64,000 nucleotides of DNA from Pisaster brevispinus (Eukaryota; Echinodermata; Asteroidea; Forcipulatida; Asteriidae), in assembly GCA_023634235.1 (NCBI GenBank), contig JAMKCF010000071.1, forward strand, positions 408,181 to 472,180, given 5' to 3'. The stretch's first letter is position 1; each line of letters starts with the position of its first letter. The position numbers and the translations under genes are program-made. The notes below the pieces were generated by a model, which was not told the DNA's origin, searched no databases, and saw nothing but the letters and a program-made list of their open reading frames with translations. Below are positions 35,021 through 48,060 of this stretch, one piece after another.

Positions 35021-35111
35021 GATATTCTCGGTCCTTGTGCAGTGAGTTCCTACATAGTGATTCCATGAATGAAGATCATCAGCTTAAACTTCACTCATTC
35101 TTCAAGTTCTG
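35021..35111 (+). pseudogene. gene B internal exon (right copy, broken frame)
   Basis: Counterpart of the left exon at 29360-29443. Splice borders are kept (cttttcacag and ctg|gtgagt), but the exon is 91 instead of 84 bp. In the left copy's frame it reads DILGPC...IVIP and then a stop. Another frame is open through the exon (YSRSLCSEFL...NEDHQLKL), but it would not preserve the left protein. Likely a decaying copy. Confidence 0.45.
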
Positions 35112-35324
35112 GTGAGTTAAATAAAATATCTATATAAATCTATAACATGCAACAAATTTTTAACCACTATCTTTGATTAAAACTGAACGTCCGTCTGTGC
35201 TGTTACAGTGTATGTACCTTGCACTCCACCCCATAAATACCCCTTAGTTCTACTGCCCAGGATCTACTCCCTTAATATACGGGACCCATTTCTACAATCC
35301 TTGATCCAAAACACCCAACCCTAG

Positions 35325-37565
35325 CTTGCTGCTACTCTGGACCCTCCCCAAACACTTTGCTGTCACTCTGGATCCTCCCCTTAAAAGTGTCCCCTTCTAG
35401 TGCCTTTCTGAATCAATTCCAAGTGCATCCCACTTTGCTGTCACTCTGGATCCACCCCCAACCTGTTACCCCTTTCTACTGCCCTACTGTACAAATCCCA
35501 AACATGCATCCCACTTTGCTGTCACTCTGGATCCTCCCCTAAAAGTTACCCCTTCTAGTGCCTTTGTGTATCAATTCAAAATGCATCCCACTTTGCTGTC
35601 ACTCTGGATCCACCCCCAACCTGTTACCCCTTCTAGTGCCCTACTGTACAAATCCCAAACATGCATCCCACTTTGCTGCCACCCTGGATCCTCCCCTTAC
35701 ATGTTACCCAGTGTCTTCTGTATCAATTCCAAATGCATCCCACTTTGCTGTCACTCTGGATCCACCCCCAACCTGTTACCCCCTTCTACTGCCCTACTGT
35801 ACAAATCCCAAACATGCATCCCACTTTGCTGCCACCCTGGATCCTCCCCTTACATGTTACCCAGTGTCTTCTGTATCAATTCCAAATGCATCACACTTTG
35901 CTGTCACTAAGGATCCTCCTCCAACATGTTACCCCTTCTACTGCCCTACTGTACAAATCCCAAGCATGCATCCCACTTTGCTGTCACTCTGGATCCTCCC
36001 CTAAAAAGTGTTCCATTGTAGTGCCTTTCTGTATCAATTCTAAATGCATCCCACTTTGCTGTCACTCTGGATCCATCCCAACCTGTTACCCCCTTCTACT
36101 GCCCTACTGTACAAATCCCAAACATGCATCCCACTTTGCTGTCACTCTAGATCCTCCTCTAAAAAGTGTCCCCTTCTAGTGCCTTTCTGTATCAGTTCCA
36201 CGTGCATCCCACTTTGCTGTCACTCTGGATCCACCCCCAACCTGTTACCCCCTTCTACTGCCCTACTGTACAAATCCCAAACATGCATCCCACTTTGCTG
36301 TCACTCTAAAAGTGACCCCTTCTAGTGGCTTTCTGTATCAATTCCAAGTGCATCCCACTTTGCTGTCACTCTGGATCCTCCCCAAAGCTGTTACCCCTTT
36401 GATCCACTGCCCTACTGTAAAAATCCAAAACTGCATCCCACTTTGCAGTCACTCTGGATCCTCCCCTTACATTAGACCCCTATCTACAACCCTACTGACC
36501 AAATCCCTAACATGCATCCCACTTTGCTGTCACTCTGGATCCTCCCCTAAAAAGTGTCCCATTGTAGTGCCTTTCTGTATCAATTCCAAATGCATCCCAC
36601 TTTGCTGTCACTCTAAAAGTGACCCCTTCTAGTGGCTTTCTGTATCAATTCCAAGTGCATCCCACTTTGCTGTCACTCTGGATCCTCCCCAAACCTGTTA
36701 CCCCTTTGATCCACTGCCCTACTGTAAAAATCCAAAACTGCATCCCACTTTGCAGTCACTCTGGATCCTCCCCTTACATTAGACCCCTATCTACAACCCT
36801 ACTGACCAAATCCCTAACATGCATCCCACTTTGCTGTCACTCTGGATCCACCCCCAACCTGTTACCCCCTTCTACTGCCCTACTGTACAAATCCCAAACA
36901 TGCATCCCACTTTGCTGCCACCCTGGATCCTCCCCTTACATGTTACCCAGTGTCTTCTGTATCAATTCCAAATGCATCCCACTTTGCTGTCACTCAGGAT
37001 CCTCCTCCAACATGTTACCCCTTCTACTGCCCTACTGTACAAATCCCAAGCATGCATCCCACTTTGCTGTCACTCTGGATCCTCCCCTAAAAAGTGTCCC
37101 ATTGTAGTGCCTTTCTGTATCAATTCCAAATGCATCCCACTTTGCTGTCACTCTGGATCCACACCAACCGTTACCCCCTTCTACTGCCCTACTGTACAAA
37201 TCCCAAACATGCATCCCACTTTGCTGTCACTCTGGATCCTAAAAGTGACCCCTTCTAGTGGCTTTCTGTATCAATTCCAAGTGCATCCCACTTTGCTGTC
37301 ACTCTGGATCCTCCCCAAAGCTGTTACCCCTTTGATCCACTGCCCTACTGTAAAAATCCCAAACTGTATCCCACTTTGCAGTCATTCTGGATCCTCCCCT
37401 TACATTAGACCCCTATCTACAACCCAACTGAACAAATCCCTAACATGCATCCCACTTTGCTGTCACTCTGGATCCTCCCCCAACATGTTACCCCTTCTAC
37501 TGCCCTACTGTAAAAAACAAAAACACCCATCCCCACTTTCCTGTCACTCTGGATCCCCCAACATA
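35325..37565. repeat. ~80-bp minisatellite in gene B intron (right)
   Basis: Reverse-complement partner of the left array with core 'gcatcccactttgctgtcac' and 'tctggatcctcccc', about 28-30 units. It has its own higher-order blocks: 'gtgaccccttctagtggctt' recurs at about 36308, 36617 and 37245. The long plus-strand open frame (36819-37580) is repeat-derived. Confidence 0.9.
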
Positions 37566-37747
37566 TTGCCACCTTTTTAGTGCCATGTAATTTGTCAATC
37601 CACTTACACCAATATACATCTTCCCTATTCATCCAAACTGTATCTATCGTGTCATGTCGTCTTTCCCCTTTGGATCCTATCAGTATCTATCTGTCTTACT
37701 CCTTATCAGCATCCCTCCCCTGTCTCCTGCTCTTGCACTTTTCTGAG

Positions 37748-37792
37748 GTTGAAATTGTAGATAGAGTTGCTGAAAGGACCCCTGACATGCCT
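37748..37792 (+). CDS. gene B penultimate exon (right copy)
   Basis: Identical to the left copy exon (26294-26338) and with the same splice context. Because exons before it in this arm are broken, it may no longer be translated in its original frame. Confidence 0.4.
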
Positions 37793-37898
37793 GTTGTGGT
37801 TTTAAAGATTCATTACGACCCAAAGACCGTTATATAAAATTGTTGACCTTTGGCTGGAGTAATTTCATGCATACATCTTCTTTGTTTTTTTATTGCAG

Positions 37899-37979
37899 TA
37901 CATTCAAGATGATCTGACAATGAAATGCCTTGAGAGATGCACAAGCTCAGCCGAAGAAAACACTTGGCTTCCGTCTTAA
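37899..37979 (+). CDS. gene B last exon (right copy)
   Basis: Identical 81-bp exon to 26107-26187 (YIQDDLTMKCLERC...ENTWLPS, TAA) behind the same ttattgcag acceptor. Perfect identity of this exon contrasts with the strongly diverged 5' exons of the same gene copy. Confidence 0.5.
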   Translation, partial: YIQDDLTMKCLERCTSSAEENTWLPS

Positions 37980-38294
37980 CCGTGAATTCAACTACGTCAT
38001 CGTCTGTCTGCATCAAGCAACCTCAAATCTGTAACTTATAGAATTCTAGGATATTAAGGTAGGGTTGTTACGTTAAAAATGCACATTGTAAAAGGGCCTG
38101 TTTACACAACATTTACAGGACATCATCGTCCTCACTACTAGTCATCACGTGATACTTTAAAACCACATGTACCAACGACTGTGCTTAAGCATACAATAAA
38201 TTATATGTATGCCAAGAAGATTTTTAACTTGTACAGAAGTGAATAGAGCATTCTGACAATGTCTTGTATAATGTAAACATACCTTGACTGTTTA

Positions 38295-38586
38295 CCAGCG
38301 GCGTAGCCAGGGCTTTTTCGGTAGGGAGGGGGGAATGTGTTTGTCAGTGGGGGAAGGGGGCTCATGCTTTTAATTTGGAAGGGGGACGCTGCAGGGAGCC
38401 ATCATCCTCTTATGGCATTTTGTGGCCGTGGTAGCGATCCCGATTGCGATCGTTCACTGCATTAGATTATACAAATTTGTTTTTTTGTATACAAATTGCG
38501 ATTTTCTTTTTTTTCGGGGGGGGGGGGGCAGCTGGGGGGGGGGGGGCATGTGCCCCTCCAGGCCTCCTTTTGGCCACAACGCTGCT
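38295..38586 (-). mobile_element. MITE with cagcggcgtggcca-type inverted ends (right)
   Basis: Partner of 25513-25787, with longer G runs (38516-38548). The outer ends read ccagcggcgtagccagg and aacgctgctg. Confidence 0.55.
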
Positions 38587-39944
38587 GTACACGTTGTTAA
38601 TACTACTGCTTTTTCATTGCATTTAGGTACTTTCAACTAGATTAAAAGAAATACAAAGCTAACTTTAATAGTGTATCACATCTAAAGGGACTGTGTATAA
38701 TCTGTAATCATAAAACGTCTCTCGAAACTGATCACAGTCCTACTTTATAGAAACGTCAAGCTGCTACAACATCTTATAATTTTCAGAACAAACTCACTAA
38801 TTATGTGTAGGTCAGCTGTGATGATGTTCGTTAGATTAATGTATGTATGTTATTACATGTAAGTTAAATTGTTTAGCATTGACCTAGCCTTTAAGATGGT
38901 GTTACTTGTAGACACAAGTTTGCTGAGGTTTTAGTGTGCTATAAAGTAAGAAACCAATTTGTTCTGCACTGTGCAAATTCTACACTAAGACATTTTCCTG
39001 ATTTTTTAAAAACTTCAATGACTAGCAGTCAGTAGCCGCTTGTGTCTGGTACCCTGTCTCCAAACGAACAACTCTGACTCACAGTGATATGTTAACATTA
39101 TTTACCAGACTAATTTTGCCAAACACAAAAAAGGTAAAAAACATGTCAAACTTGTCTTCTAGGTTTAGGAATTAAAAGAACCCTCCCCCCTTCATTTTGC
39201 TCTAAAAAACCATGGAGTTAAACATCAGATATTGCTAATATTTAGTGTTACCTTACAGATAAAGTTGGACAAAATGTGGAAATTGTAATTTAAGTTTTTA
39301 TTTTCCAGAACTGAGTTGTACTTTTATGTTAATCATGGGAATCAGTTTTTTCCCAACTATGCAAATACAAATGTGCCTTTTAGCCATTTTAAATGTTACT
39401 TTTTTGAATGCTGTTCTTGTAAAGCGTAATGTAGAACATTTTAGGCCGTTAAACCAGAGGGATTCTGAATTGTGTGTGTAATAAAATGGTGGAAATGTAC
39501 GGACATGAAGTAAAGCATCTTAAAAGGGTGTTTAAAGAAATTTTAAAGACTTAAAACTGCACGTTGTGATTGTAAACAAAATAAATTTGTGTAATTTTTG
39601 TAGGAGAGCAATTTAAACATGATATTAAGCATTTCAAGTAACTTTAAAGCTCTTATTTCAACAATACAAAAATTGAAATTGTTTTTTGGCACCAAATTTG
39701 CATATTTTAATTTTTTTTTTCCAAAATGAAAAAATAATTAACGAGCGTGCGTTTCAGCCGATTTTAGAAAAATGAAAGACCATAAATTTTTTGGTTTTTC
39801 ATGTTTTTTTTTGGTTTTTTTTGAAAATGAAAAATAATCAACGAGCGTGCGTTTCAGCTGATTTAAAAAAAATGAAAGACCGTTAATTTTACGGTTTTTC
39901 AATTTTTTTTTTTTTTGGGGGGGAGATAAAAAAAATTTTTCCAC

Positions 39945-40170
39945 CCCTCTTCTCTCTCTCTCCCCTGTCCGCCTCCCCTCTCCTTCCTCCGTCCTGGCCT
40001 GTCCCGCCTTGTGCGTCGTGCTTAGTGCATGTTAGTGCGTGTAAGTGTTAGTGCATGTCAATATACCTTATACCTCTATTCTTACCTTGTGACTTGCCGG
40101 GATTCGAACCCAAGCAGGTCTTCCGATCTTGCTCTCCCGTGCGTGACCTTGTCCGCTAGGCCATCGGCGA
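39945..40170 (-). mobile_element. tRNA-derived SINE (right copy)
   Basis: Reverse complement of the left copy: B box as 'gggattcgaaccc' and A box as 'ccttgtccgctaggcca'. Substitutions have not restored tRNA pairing. Confidence 0.6.
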
Positions 40171-40479
40171 TCCACAGCAAACTAATAATTTTTAACCATG
40201 ATGAATATTAGAACCACGTGATGTATATATAAACACACGTTTATACATGTTAAATATATAGTGTAACGGGCGCCCTCTGTTGATTGTGAAGGGCGCCCTC
40301 TGTTGATTGTGGAGGGCGCCCTCTGTCATCAAAAAGTTTTTATTCAAAATTAACTTCCCCTGAAAAAAAATCCCTTTTATAATGTGGAGATTAATTTCCT
40401 CGAAATTATTAAATATCTGTAGTGTCTTCGATATTTGACGTTTTTTAGGCAGTATAATTTTGTAGTAAAATAATATTTT

Positions 40480-41335
40480 CAAGTTTGACAGAAAATAAAA
40501 AAACAATTTCGAAAGTTTAGATGCTGAAAGTGTATCTCTTTATTAAAAACGTTGTTCATAAACAAATTTAAATAGCATAAGTTTTTATTAATTTATTTCA
40601 AAGCATTTGCATTGTTTTTCTTTCTACAATTAAAATATAAAGATTCACAGGATTCATATTTGTCACAAGATGTTTCCGCATAAATCATTTGTTTTGGTGC
40701 AAACATCTGGTGGAAAATAAAATGTGAAATTTTTTAAGCAGTCTGATTTTGTTTTCTTTGCAAAATTAATATTTTCAAGTCTGACAGAAAATAAATTAAC
40801 ACAAACTTATCGGGAAAGTTTTGATCCTGAAAGTGTAACAATTTATTAAAAACATTGTTTTATAAACAATTTACAATAGAAAGTTTTGTAAAATTTTGTA
40901 AAATTAATTTCAAAGTACTTGCATTGTTTTCTTCTACAATTAAAAATATCAAAAGATTCAAAGGAACATTTGTTTAACATTTTTCACAAGATTTTTCCAC
41001 ATAACCAGATGTTTGTGCAAACATCTTGTGGAAAATAACCTACATTACACAATGTATTTCAAAGAATTGATCGAATTTGCAGTGTTTTCTTCTTTAATTA
41101 GATATTAAAAGCTTCAAATAAACATTTTCCACCAGATATGTCCCCATAAATCAGAAGTTATATTTTGCCGAACAATTATGTATAAGAAAATTAAATAAAT
41201 AAATCAATAAATAAATTTTTTAAAAATGAATAAATACATAAATACATTTAAAAAAATTAGATACATAAATAAATAAACAATTAAATACATAACTAAATAA
41301 ATTTAAAAAAAAAGAAAGAAAGATATAAAACAATT
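40480..41335. repeat. AT-rich tandem repeat and TTTA region (right)
   Basis: Partner of 22840-23720: hairpin-core tandem unit at 40480-41160, then aaataaataaa-type simple sequence to 41335. Confidence 0.6.
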
Positions 41336-41622
41336 AATTAATTACATAAGAACTTAATACATAGCCCACAGAACTTGAATCCTTTTACATCCAGAACCAC
41401 ATACCCAATATCAAGTGGAACCCAGACTTATTGTCTAAAAATTCTTCACGATGTTATCAAAGTTCTACAGAGCAAGTATGTATCCTAGGAACAGTCTGGT
41501 GCAGAATTTCTGGTGTTCTATCTTTGTTATTGTCAGGTGTTCCATCTGTGTTATCATCAACATGACTGCTACATTGTTCATGGTATCTATTCTGCAGAGG
41601 ATCTGCTTTTCAACTGAATTCA

Positions 41623-41736
41623 CTACTGCAAAATATCATTTTTGCAAGGCTTGTTGCATTTTATAGATGGGTGCAAAGCGGCAATTTTTTCTTCTTGTAG
41701 ATTCCAAAGCTCCCCGTGAGCCCAATCTTGATTTTC
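41623..41736 (-). CDS. gene A candidate terminal exon (right copy)
   Basis: Minus-strand partner of 22449-22574. It reads ENQDWAHGELWNLQEEKIAA then LHPSIKCNKPCK and stops earlier than the left copy because of one extra A. Acceptor tgtacag is conserved. Confidence 0.35.
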   Translation of the reverse strand, partial: ENQDWAHGELWNLQEEKIAALHPSIKCNKPCKNDILQ

Positions 41737-43114
41737 CTGTACAAACAAGAATAAATAATATTAATTCATTAATTCATTATCCAGAAAAGATTGCGAAAAG
41801 GGATCAGCAAAATAATTATGGTTTTCACAAACATCATTCTAATGGGTTTTCATTCTGTAACTGGACGCTATATTGTTATCGACTCCAGAATCATACTTTG
41901 ATTTCATTCAAGTCTTTTTATGTTTTTCCTGTCAGTAGGAATGGTTTGTACACATGAGCACTGTTCCAACTAAAACATAAAATCCTTGGATGTCAAAGGA
42001 ACCTTTATGTAATCACACAGACTGGTTGTTCTTGCTACAATAATATTCCTTTCCAATTTATTTATGTTTTGCACCTAGGCTTATTTCCCAAACAGTTAAA
42101 CGAAACTTGCGATTTCCAGTTAACTGTTTCTACCATTCCAATCAAAGCTATAAGCCCGCAGATGTCAACACACTCTCCAGGTTTAATAGAATGCAACACC
42201 CACCCACTCCGAACGGTCACGAAACCAGGTCATAAAACCACAGACTCAGCACAGTGGCTTGCCTTTTAAGTGAAACAATTGTAAAAAAAAAACTGCAGAG
42301 GATTAAGATAAGACGTATTAGCATCTCAATAGGAGTGTCAATCATTCTCCGAAGACAGGGCTGGCTGGAGAATGTCTGGCTAACCTTAGATTTTCTCGGC
42401 CAATTTCAGCAACAACAAAACAAAATCATTCCATTTTATTAACACGCATTTATATTCACGCATTTTTCCCTCATCCACTCAAACTAGGTTTTCTTTTTAG
42501 CTATTAATTCATTAAATTTCGTTTTTGTGCACACATAATTTCTTTTTTCTTATTAAGATTCGTTTCTGTCATTCTATTTCAAATACTCATGCAAGCGCAC
42601 ATGAATTTGTTGCTCGCTTGCGGTTTTGTCATTGTCGGCAAAAAAGTACCGGTCAGCAAAGTTGTAACGTTGCTTGAATTGGCTTTTAAAAGAACTGGTT
42701 AGTGCCGACCAGCTAGATTAGCGTAGTTACAACACTGGTATTCGGATGTAATTTACAACCCCCCCCCCCTCCTATATGTACGAAAAAATTACTTGGCCAA
42801 ATAAACAGGGCGTCTTAAAGGAGTCCGACAGTTTTTCAGGCCGTCCAAAAATAAAATAGGGAGTACAAAAGACACCCGGATGCATTGCTGGCTGTCTCCT
42901 AAATTCTGAATAAATATTAAACTTGAAATACTGAATTTTGTAAGAAAACTGTTGACGATTTATAAAAAAAATCAACCTGTTGATGGTTTGTTTTTAAAAA
43001 TACCTTCTTATGAAAAAATTTAAAGCATGTTCAAATTTTGATCAAAAGTACTAAAGAGAGGAGAGATATGGTTCTCAAAAGAAAACAAAAGAAGGTAACG
43101 GAGCAAAAATTGTC

Positions 43115-44045
43115 AAGTGTTAGGGTTAGGTTTTGTTATCGCAAGTCTTAAACTAATCAGCATACAAACTTAATTGGTAAGGGTTAGGTTTAGGGTTGGA
43201 GTTAGGGTTTGTGATCAAATTTTTTAGATTAATGAGCATAAAAACTTACTTAGTAGGGCAAGGTTCAAGTTGTTGATCAAAATCTTTTTAATTAATAATG
43301 AGCATAAACACTTTCTTAGTAGGGTAAGGGTTAAAGTTGTTAATCAAAATCAATTAATTAGTAATGAGCTTAAAAACTTACTTAAGGTAAGAGTTAAAGT
43401 TGTTGATTAAAATCTTTTAATTAATAATGAGCATCAACACTTACTTGGTAAGAGTTAGGGTTAAGGTTGGAGTTAAGGTTAGGGTTTTTAATGAAAAGTT
43501 TTAAATAAATGAGCATTAAAACTTACTTGGAGTTAATAAGGGTTAAGGTAAGGGCTTATGATCAAAGTAGTGTGACTCTGTTTTTCCATCAACTTCACTC
43601 TGAGACCCTCGATGGTAAAGTAATGACTTTAAAAACTTACTTGGTAAGGGTTAGGGTTAGGGTTTTTGATTTGAAGTTTTAATGACCATAAAAGCTTACT
43701 TTGGTAAGGGTTATTGTTTGGGTTAAGGAGCACTAAAGAGTTGTTGATAACACATTGTGAGAAACTACTCCCTCTGAAGTAGTGTAGTTTTAGAGTAAGA
43801 GATAATTTTCACCCCCAAAATTTGAATCTGAGAAAGACTTCACACATGAAGCCTTTCTCAGGCATCTGAAAGCACACAATTTATGCAACAAGGGTGTTTT
43901 TTCTTTCATTATTTTCATGCAACTTCAATGACCAATTGAGCCAAACTTGTATGCATATTTTATGCATGTGTTGGGATACACCAAGGGAGGATACTGATCT
44001 TTCATAATTAGCCAAAGTGTACCCTGCGTCTAAAGAGAGAATACA
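43115..44045 (-). repeat. MITE and tandem array (right)
   Basis: Partner of 20200-21065. Includes the embedded piece of the gene A exon near 43568-43620 and a slightly different unit count. Confidence 0.55.
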
Positions 44046-44086
44046 TACATTTCCCAAAAGAGAAAATAAAAAGAGAAGTTTTTTAC

Positions 44087-44343
44087 CTGTAAAACATGGT
44101 GCACACCTTGTCATCCTCCACCTCTGGGGATGTCTCTCCATCAACTGGTTCTATTCTGAGGTGTCTCCACTCTTGATCAACTTCTGCCTCATCTCACAGC
44201 TTCATCACTAACAGGTGAGCTGCTCAAAGTAGTGTGACTCTGTTTTTCCATCAACTTCACTCTGAGACCCTCGATGGTAGAGTTGGCTTTCTCAGATGTT
44301 AGCACAGACTGGGCTTGTTTGGAATTCAATCACACAAATACAA
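44087..44343 (-). pseudogene. gene A middle exon (right copy), frame-shifted
   Basis: Same 257 bp length as the left copy (19899-20155), with the same splice borders and the same frame change. It reads SEKANSTIEGLRVKLMEKQS in the first frame and EAEVDQEWRHLRIEP in the second. Most substitutions change an amino acid (R/Q, V/E, R/S, R/W), which gives no sign of purifying selection. Confidence 0.4.
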
Positions 44344-45611
44344 CTGCAGAGAAATGTCAAAAAGAGATTGAAAAGTCATGAACAAAAATAATAAGAGCAC
44401 AACCTGAGATCAAGTAGGCCTGTAAGTATCCAAAATCAAAAGCTTTTCAAAAACGACCAGCTCTTTTTTCACTCAACGATTACCCCACAGAAAGTCATTT
44501 TATTAAATATAAAAGGAAAGATGCTTAGTCCACCCCCAATATTTTCACTCATTATGACTACAAATACAATCTTATACCAAAATATGATTATCTTTTTGAC
44601 TTAAGTGAAAATGTATTAGTGGTTTGTATCCCATTTTTTAAAATAACTTTCTTTGGACAGATCACTGAGAAAAGATGTAGTCTAATCATTGATTCAAACT
44701 ATCTATGTTGTTGGTAAGCAAGCATAGCCATGCTGGATGGCTAGGAGGCCTGTAAATCAACAATGATGTAGGCCCTTCATGTCATTTTAAGAGCAATCTA
44801 AAAATAACAAACAAAATAAGACACTGCTCACCAACAACTTTCCCATAACCATAAAACACATTCTACTGCATTAAGCCAAAAACTTCTGTGTCACTTTCAA
44901 TCTATTGTATTATAGCACCCCTTACAAAGATTCTGCCTTTTGATTGTGAACTTGCAGCAAAAAATGTACTATTCCCGTAGCAACGAATGCACTATCCTAT
45001 AGAAGCCAAAGTGCTATACCCAGAGCAAATGCAGCTATGTGGTACCTAGACATCTTGACACCATAAAACAAATATTGACAGCTTTTACTCCTAGTAGTAG
45101 TAGTATGGTTAAAACTATGACTCCCTCTGTGAAGCCTGGAGCGGGTGTTTTCTTGAGACTTTGCCTCCGGAAAATAGAACATGCCAAGGATCACCTCGAG
45201 ACTCCTGTTTTAACCATACACGTAACTCTAGTAGAAGCATCAGCTGTTTGTATAAGTAAATGTACACTAGTGGTGGTGGTTACTGCAGTGTACATGTAGA
45301 TACTGTACTAGCCTATCCCCTATAATAGTCAAAGTCAGTCACTCACTCTTAACTTGCCTTTGGTATGTGGCGACAGACAGTAACTTGTCCATACCATGGT
45401 TGCTAAAGCCAAGAGAAAGGGATGAGTGGTCATGGCATACAGACTATACCTCATGACATAACTACAATTACAAGTACGGTACGGATCAACGGTATGTTTA
45501 CATTGGCACGATATTGAGCTCATCTAAACTAAGGTCAACAGAACATGTACATCCATGGGTACACAAATAGAAAACCCGACACATCTGCCTATTTATCTAT
45601 CTAAAACGTAC

Positions 45612-45695
45612 CTTTATAAAATCCAGTGAGTCTCCTGCCTTGTATGAACAGCCAGATAATCCGTACAGCGTCATAGTTTGTGTCAAAGGGAACAT
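45612..45695 (-). CDS. gene A first exon (right copy)
   Basis: Identical 84 bp to 18545-18628: MFPLTQTMTLYGLSGCSYKA then GDSLDFIK and the same donor. Preceded on the minus strand by a promoter-like region with a CCAAT box. Confidence 0.5.
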
Positions 45696-45819
45696 TTCTA
45701 GGTAGATATTAGGGACACGAAATTGAAATCAAAACTCCCTTCATGTAAACTGTATTAATATGACCTAGGGAGGGCGCACTTCATAAACGAACCAAAACTA
45801 TTAACGGGGCGATTTTTTT

Positions 45820-46045
45820 TTATAACACATGCTAGCTATGGGGCCACAAAAAAGCGTTCTGATTGGTCCGTTTCTGCAGAGGTCGTGCATTTTAAATAAG
45901 GTAAACTACGGAAAGCGTTATTACACGTACTGGTGGTACAGGACCCTGGCCTAGCATGCGGTGCGTGTGGTGTTAGTACAGCGGCACACCCAGGAATTGT
46001 GTGCGCTATCGGTGTCGCTAATTTTATATCGGTGATAATAAATAT
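45820..46045 (-). promoter_or_regulatory. putative gene A promoter region (right)
   Basis: Partner of 18190-18440, with CCAAT on the minus strand at 45862-45866. Function inferred from position only. Confidence 0.4.
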
Positions 46046-46530
46046 AGAGACAAGGGGTAGGCCTACAAGAAAACTGAAAAAAAACTTTTTTTTTTTTTTA
46101 TCTCCTGCCCATTTTTCTTACTCCACTGGTCTACTTTATTTTAATGTATCAACTATTGGGGTAAGGAACCATTGAAGGAAGTGTCTGTCAAAAAAGTATA
46201 TGTAGGCCTATATTATATTTGGTATTCTGTTACAACTTTATGACACAAACTTTATTATTGGAACAAATAATATAACTATTTACCCCATTTATTTAATTAT
46301 GTATATGTACTATTACTATTAAATGGGGTAAAGAAGCGCTTATATTGCGAATATGGTTACAAACTGGATAGCCTTCTGGCAGTAGGCCTACGACATTGTC
46401 ACAGCATATCACGGAGGTAAATTGTACACTTCCGAAGTCGATGTCATTGTTGTTTTTGAGTCGTGTAAACTAACAAAATTTAATGCAAAACACTGTCGAA
46501 AGGAAAATTTTACGAATCACAAGTCATATA

Positions 46531-46719
46531 TTGTTTTGAGATCATTATTGCACCAATGCCTTTCATCACTGAAAGTTTCATTGCAATTGCTCTTTAGGAA
46601 CTATGCAAATAGCCGCTTTGACCGAACGTGCGTTATGTCAATAGCCTTTTTTTACTGAAACAGACAAATAAAAAAAAAAATAATAAAAAAAACTTTAACG
46701 AAAACAAGAGCTGTTTCGC
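46531..46719. mobile_element. 189-bp right-arm-only insertion at a TA site
   Basis: The left arm reads ...cata-TA-gtcttc (reverse complement of 17691-17706 region). The right arm reads cataTA, then 189 bp from ttgttttgag to ctgtttcgc, then TAgtcttc. The TA doubling suggests a Tc1/mariner-type cut-and-paste event, but no inverted ends are evident; an A-rich tract inside could instead point to a retroposed piece. Confidence 0.5.
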
Positions 46720-47524
46720 TAGTCTTCTCCAATAATTAGATAGGCCTACGTGTCAATAGGTATTGCCCCACAAGCAGTCATTTGAAGGCCACTAAACATA
46801 AACACACTAAACATTCTTCAAATCCCCCAGTATTGACCAGAACAGGGGGACCACCCTTGCTCCACGGATGTCATCTTTCACTCTGATTCTTATAGGTTTA
46901 GCCACTTATTATCATTTTTGTTTTTCGGCCATTAACCCTGCGTGACACCGTCAACAAAATGTTCACCGACTCGGACACCATGACTTAATTATTGATTAAC
47001 AGTTTGATTTTAGCGTGTAATACACTTTTGTGGAGAAACCAATCACTTTTAAATTGCCCAAAGCATTACAGATAGACATTTACTAAATACAATCAATTCA
47101 AGCAACATTTATTTTAAGATGAGCCCACATGTGTCTCTTTGTGAAGTTTATACCACTTCTGCTCAATCAACCTTTTCTTTGAACAACACCCTTTGATTAC
47201 ACAACTCAGCAAGAACATCACAATCTCTTACATCTTTCCATAGGGTCTACTGTCTAGCTAATCCTCCCAACATCATCCTGCTCAAATATAATTTAAAAAA
47301 AAAAGGAAAAAGAAGAAAAAAGGGCAAAGCCAAAAGTCTGGAGAAAAAGCATTCTGAGTGTACGCATAGAACACTGTGACTCAAAAGTTTGCAAATCCCA
47401 ACTTAAAAATGGGAACATTTAGGGCCTATTTATAGAAGAATGATAACAAAGAAAATATACAAGAACAAACAAATTCACCTTGATTTTTAATATTTTTTTA
47501 ATAGGCCCAAACGGTAAGGTAAGG

Positions 47525-48060
47525 AACGCGGAGAGAAAATATGTTTAATTATATAAATAAACAATAGCTCTACTACCATATAATAATACAAAGGGTCCAG
47601 AATAGAGAGCATGGGGGACTTTTAATATTTCGATCGTTGCCAGCCAAAGATGAACCCGAGTGAGTTGTTACACGTTATACACTCTGCCATCGATCCACAC
47701 ACACATACTTCTCGAAATAGTTAAAACATTACTAATAACATTAAGGTTTTCTTTTAGGCCTATTTTTATTACCACCGATTCACATTAGCGACACTGATAG
47801 CGCACACAATGTACCAAGTGCCGCTATATCAACACCACTCGCACCGGGGCGCAAGCTGTGCTCCAAGGCCAGGGTCCTGTACCACCAGTACGTGTAATAA
47901 CGCTTTCCTTAGTTTACCTTATTGAAAATGCACGACCTCTGCAGAAACGGACCAATCAGAACGCTTTTTTGTGGCCCCATAGCTAGCGTGTGGTATGGGG
48001 AAAAACAATCGCTAACGGCGCGCTTGTGTTGGGGGAGGGGGGGGGGGGGGGGTGGGGGGG
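47525..48060 (+). repeat. right-arm-only insert with inverted promoter copy
   Basis: About 535 bp absent from the left arm, which has only a C-rich ctccctccctcc tract near 16840-16875. From 47770 to 48010 it repeats the gene A promoter region (including gaccaatcagaacg at 47950) in the orientation opposite to the right arm's own copy. It ends in a long G run (48034-48066). Confidence 0.65.

Noticed and set aside
36819..37580. 253-codon open frame (longest in the window) and similar long frames at 26.2-29.3 kb and 35.3-37.1 kb
   Set aside because: They lie entirely in the ~80-bp minisatellite, exist in several frames at once and change between arms; repeat by-product and not a protein.
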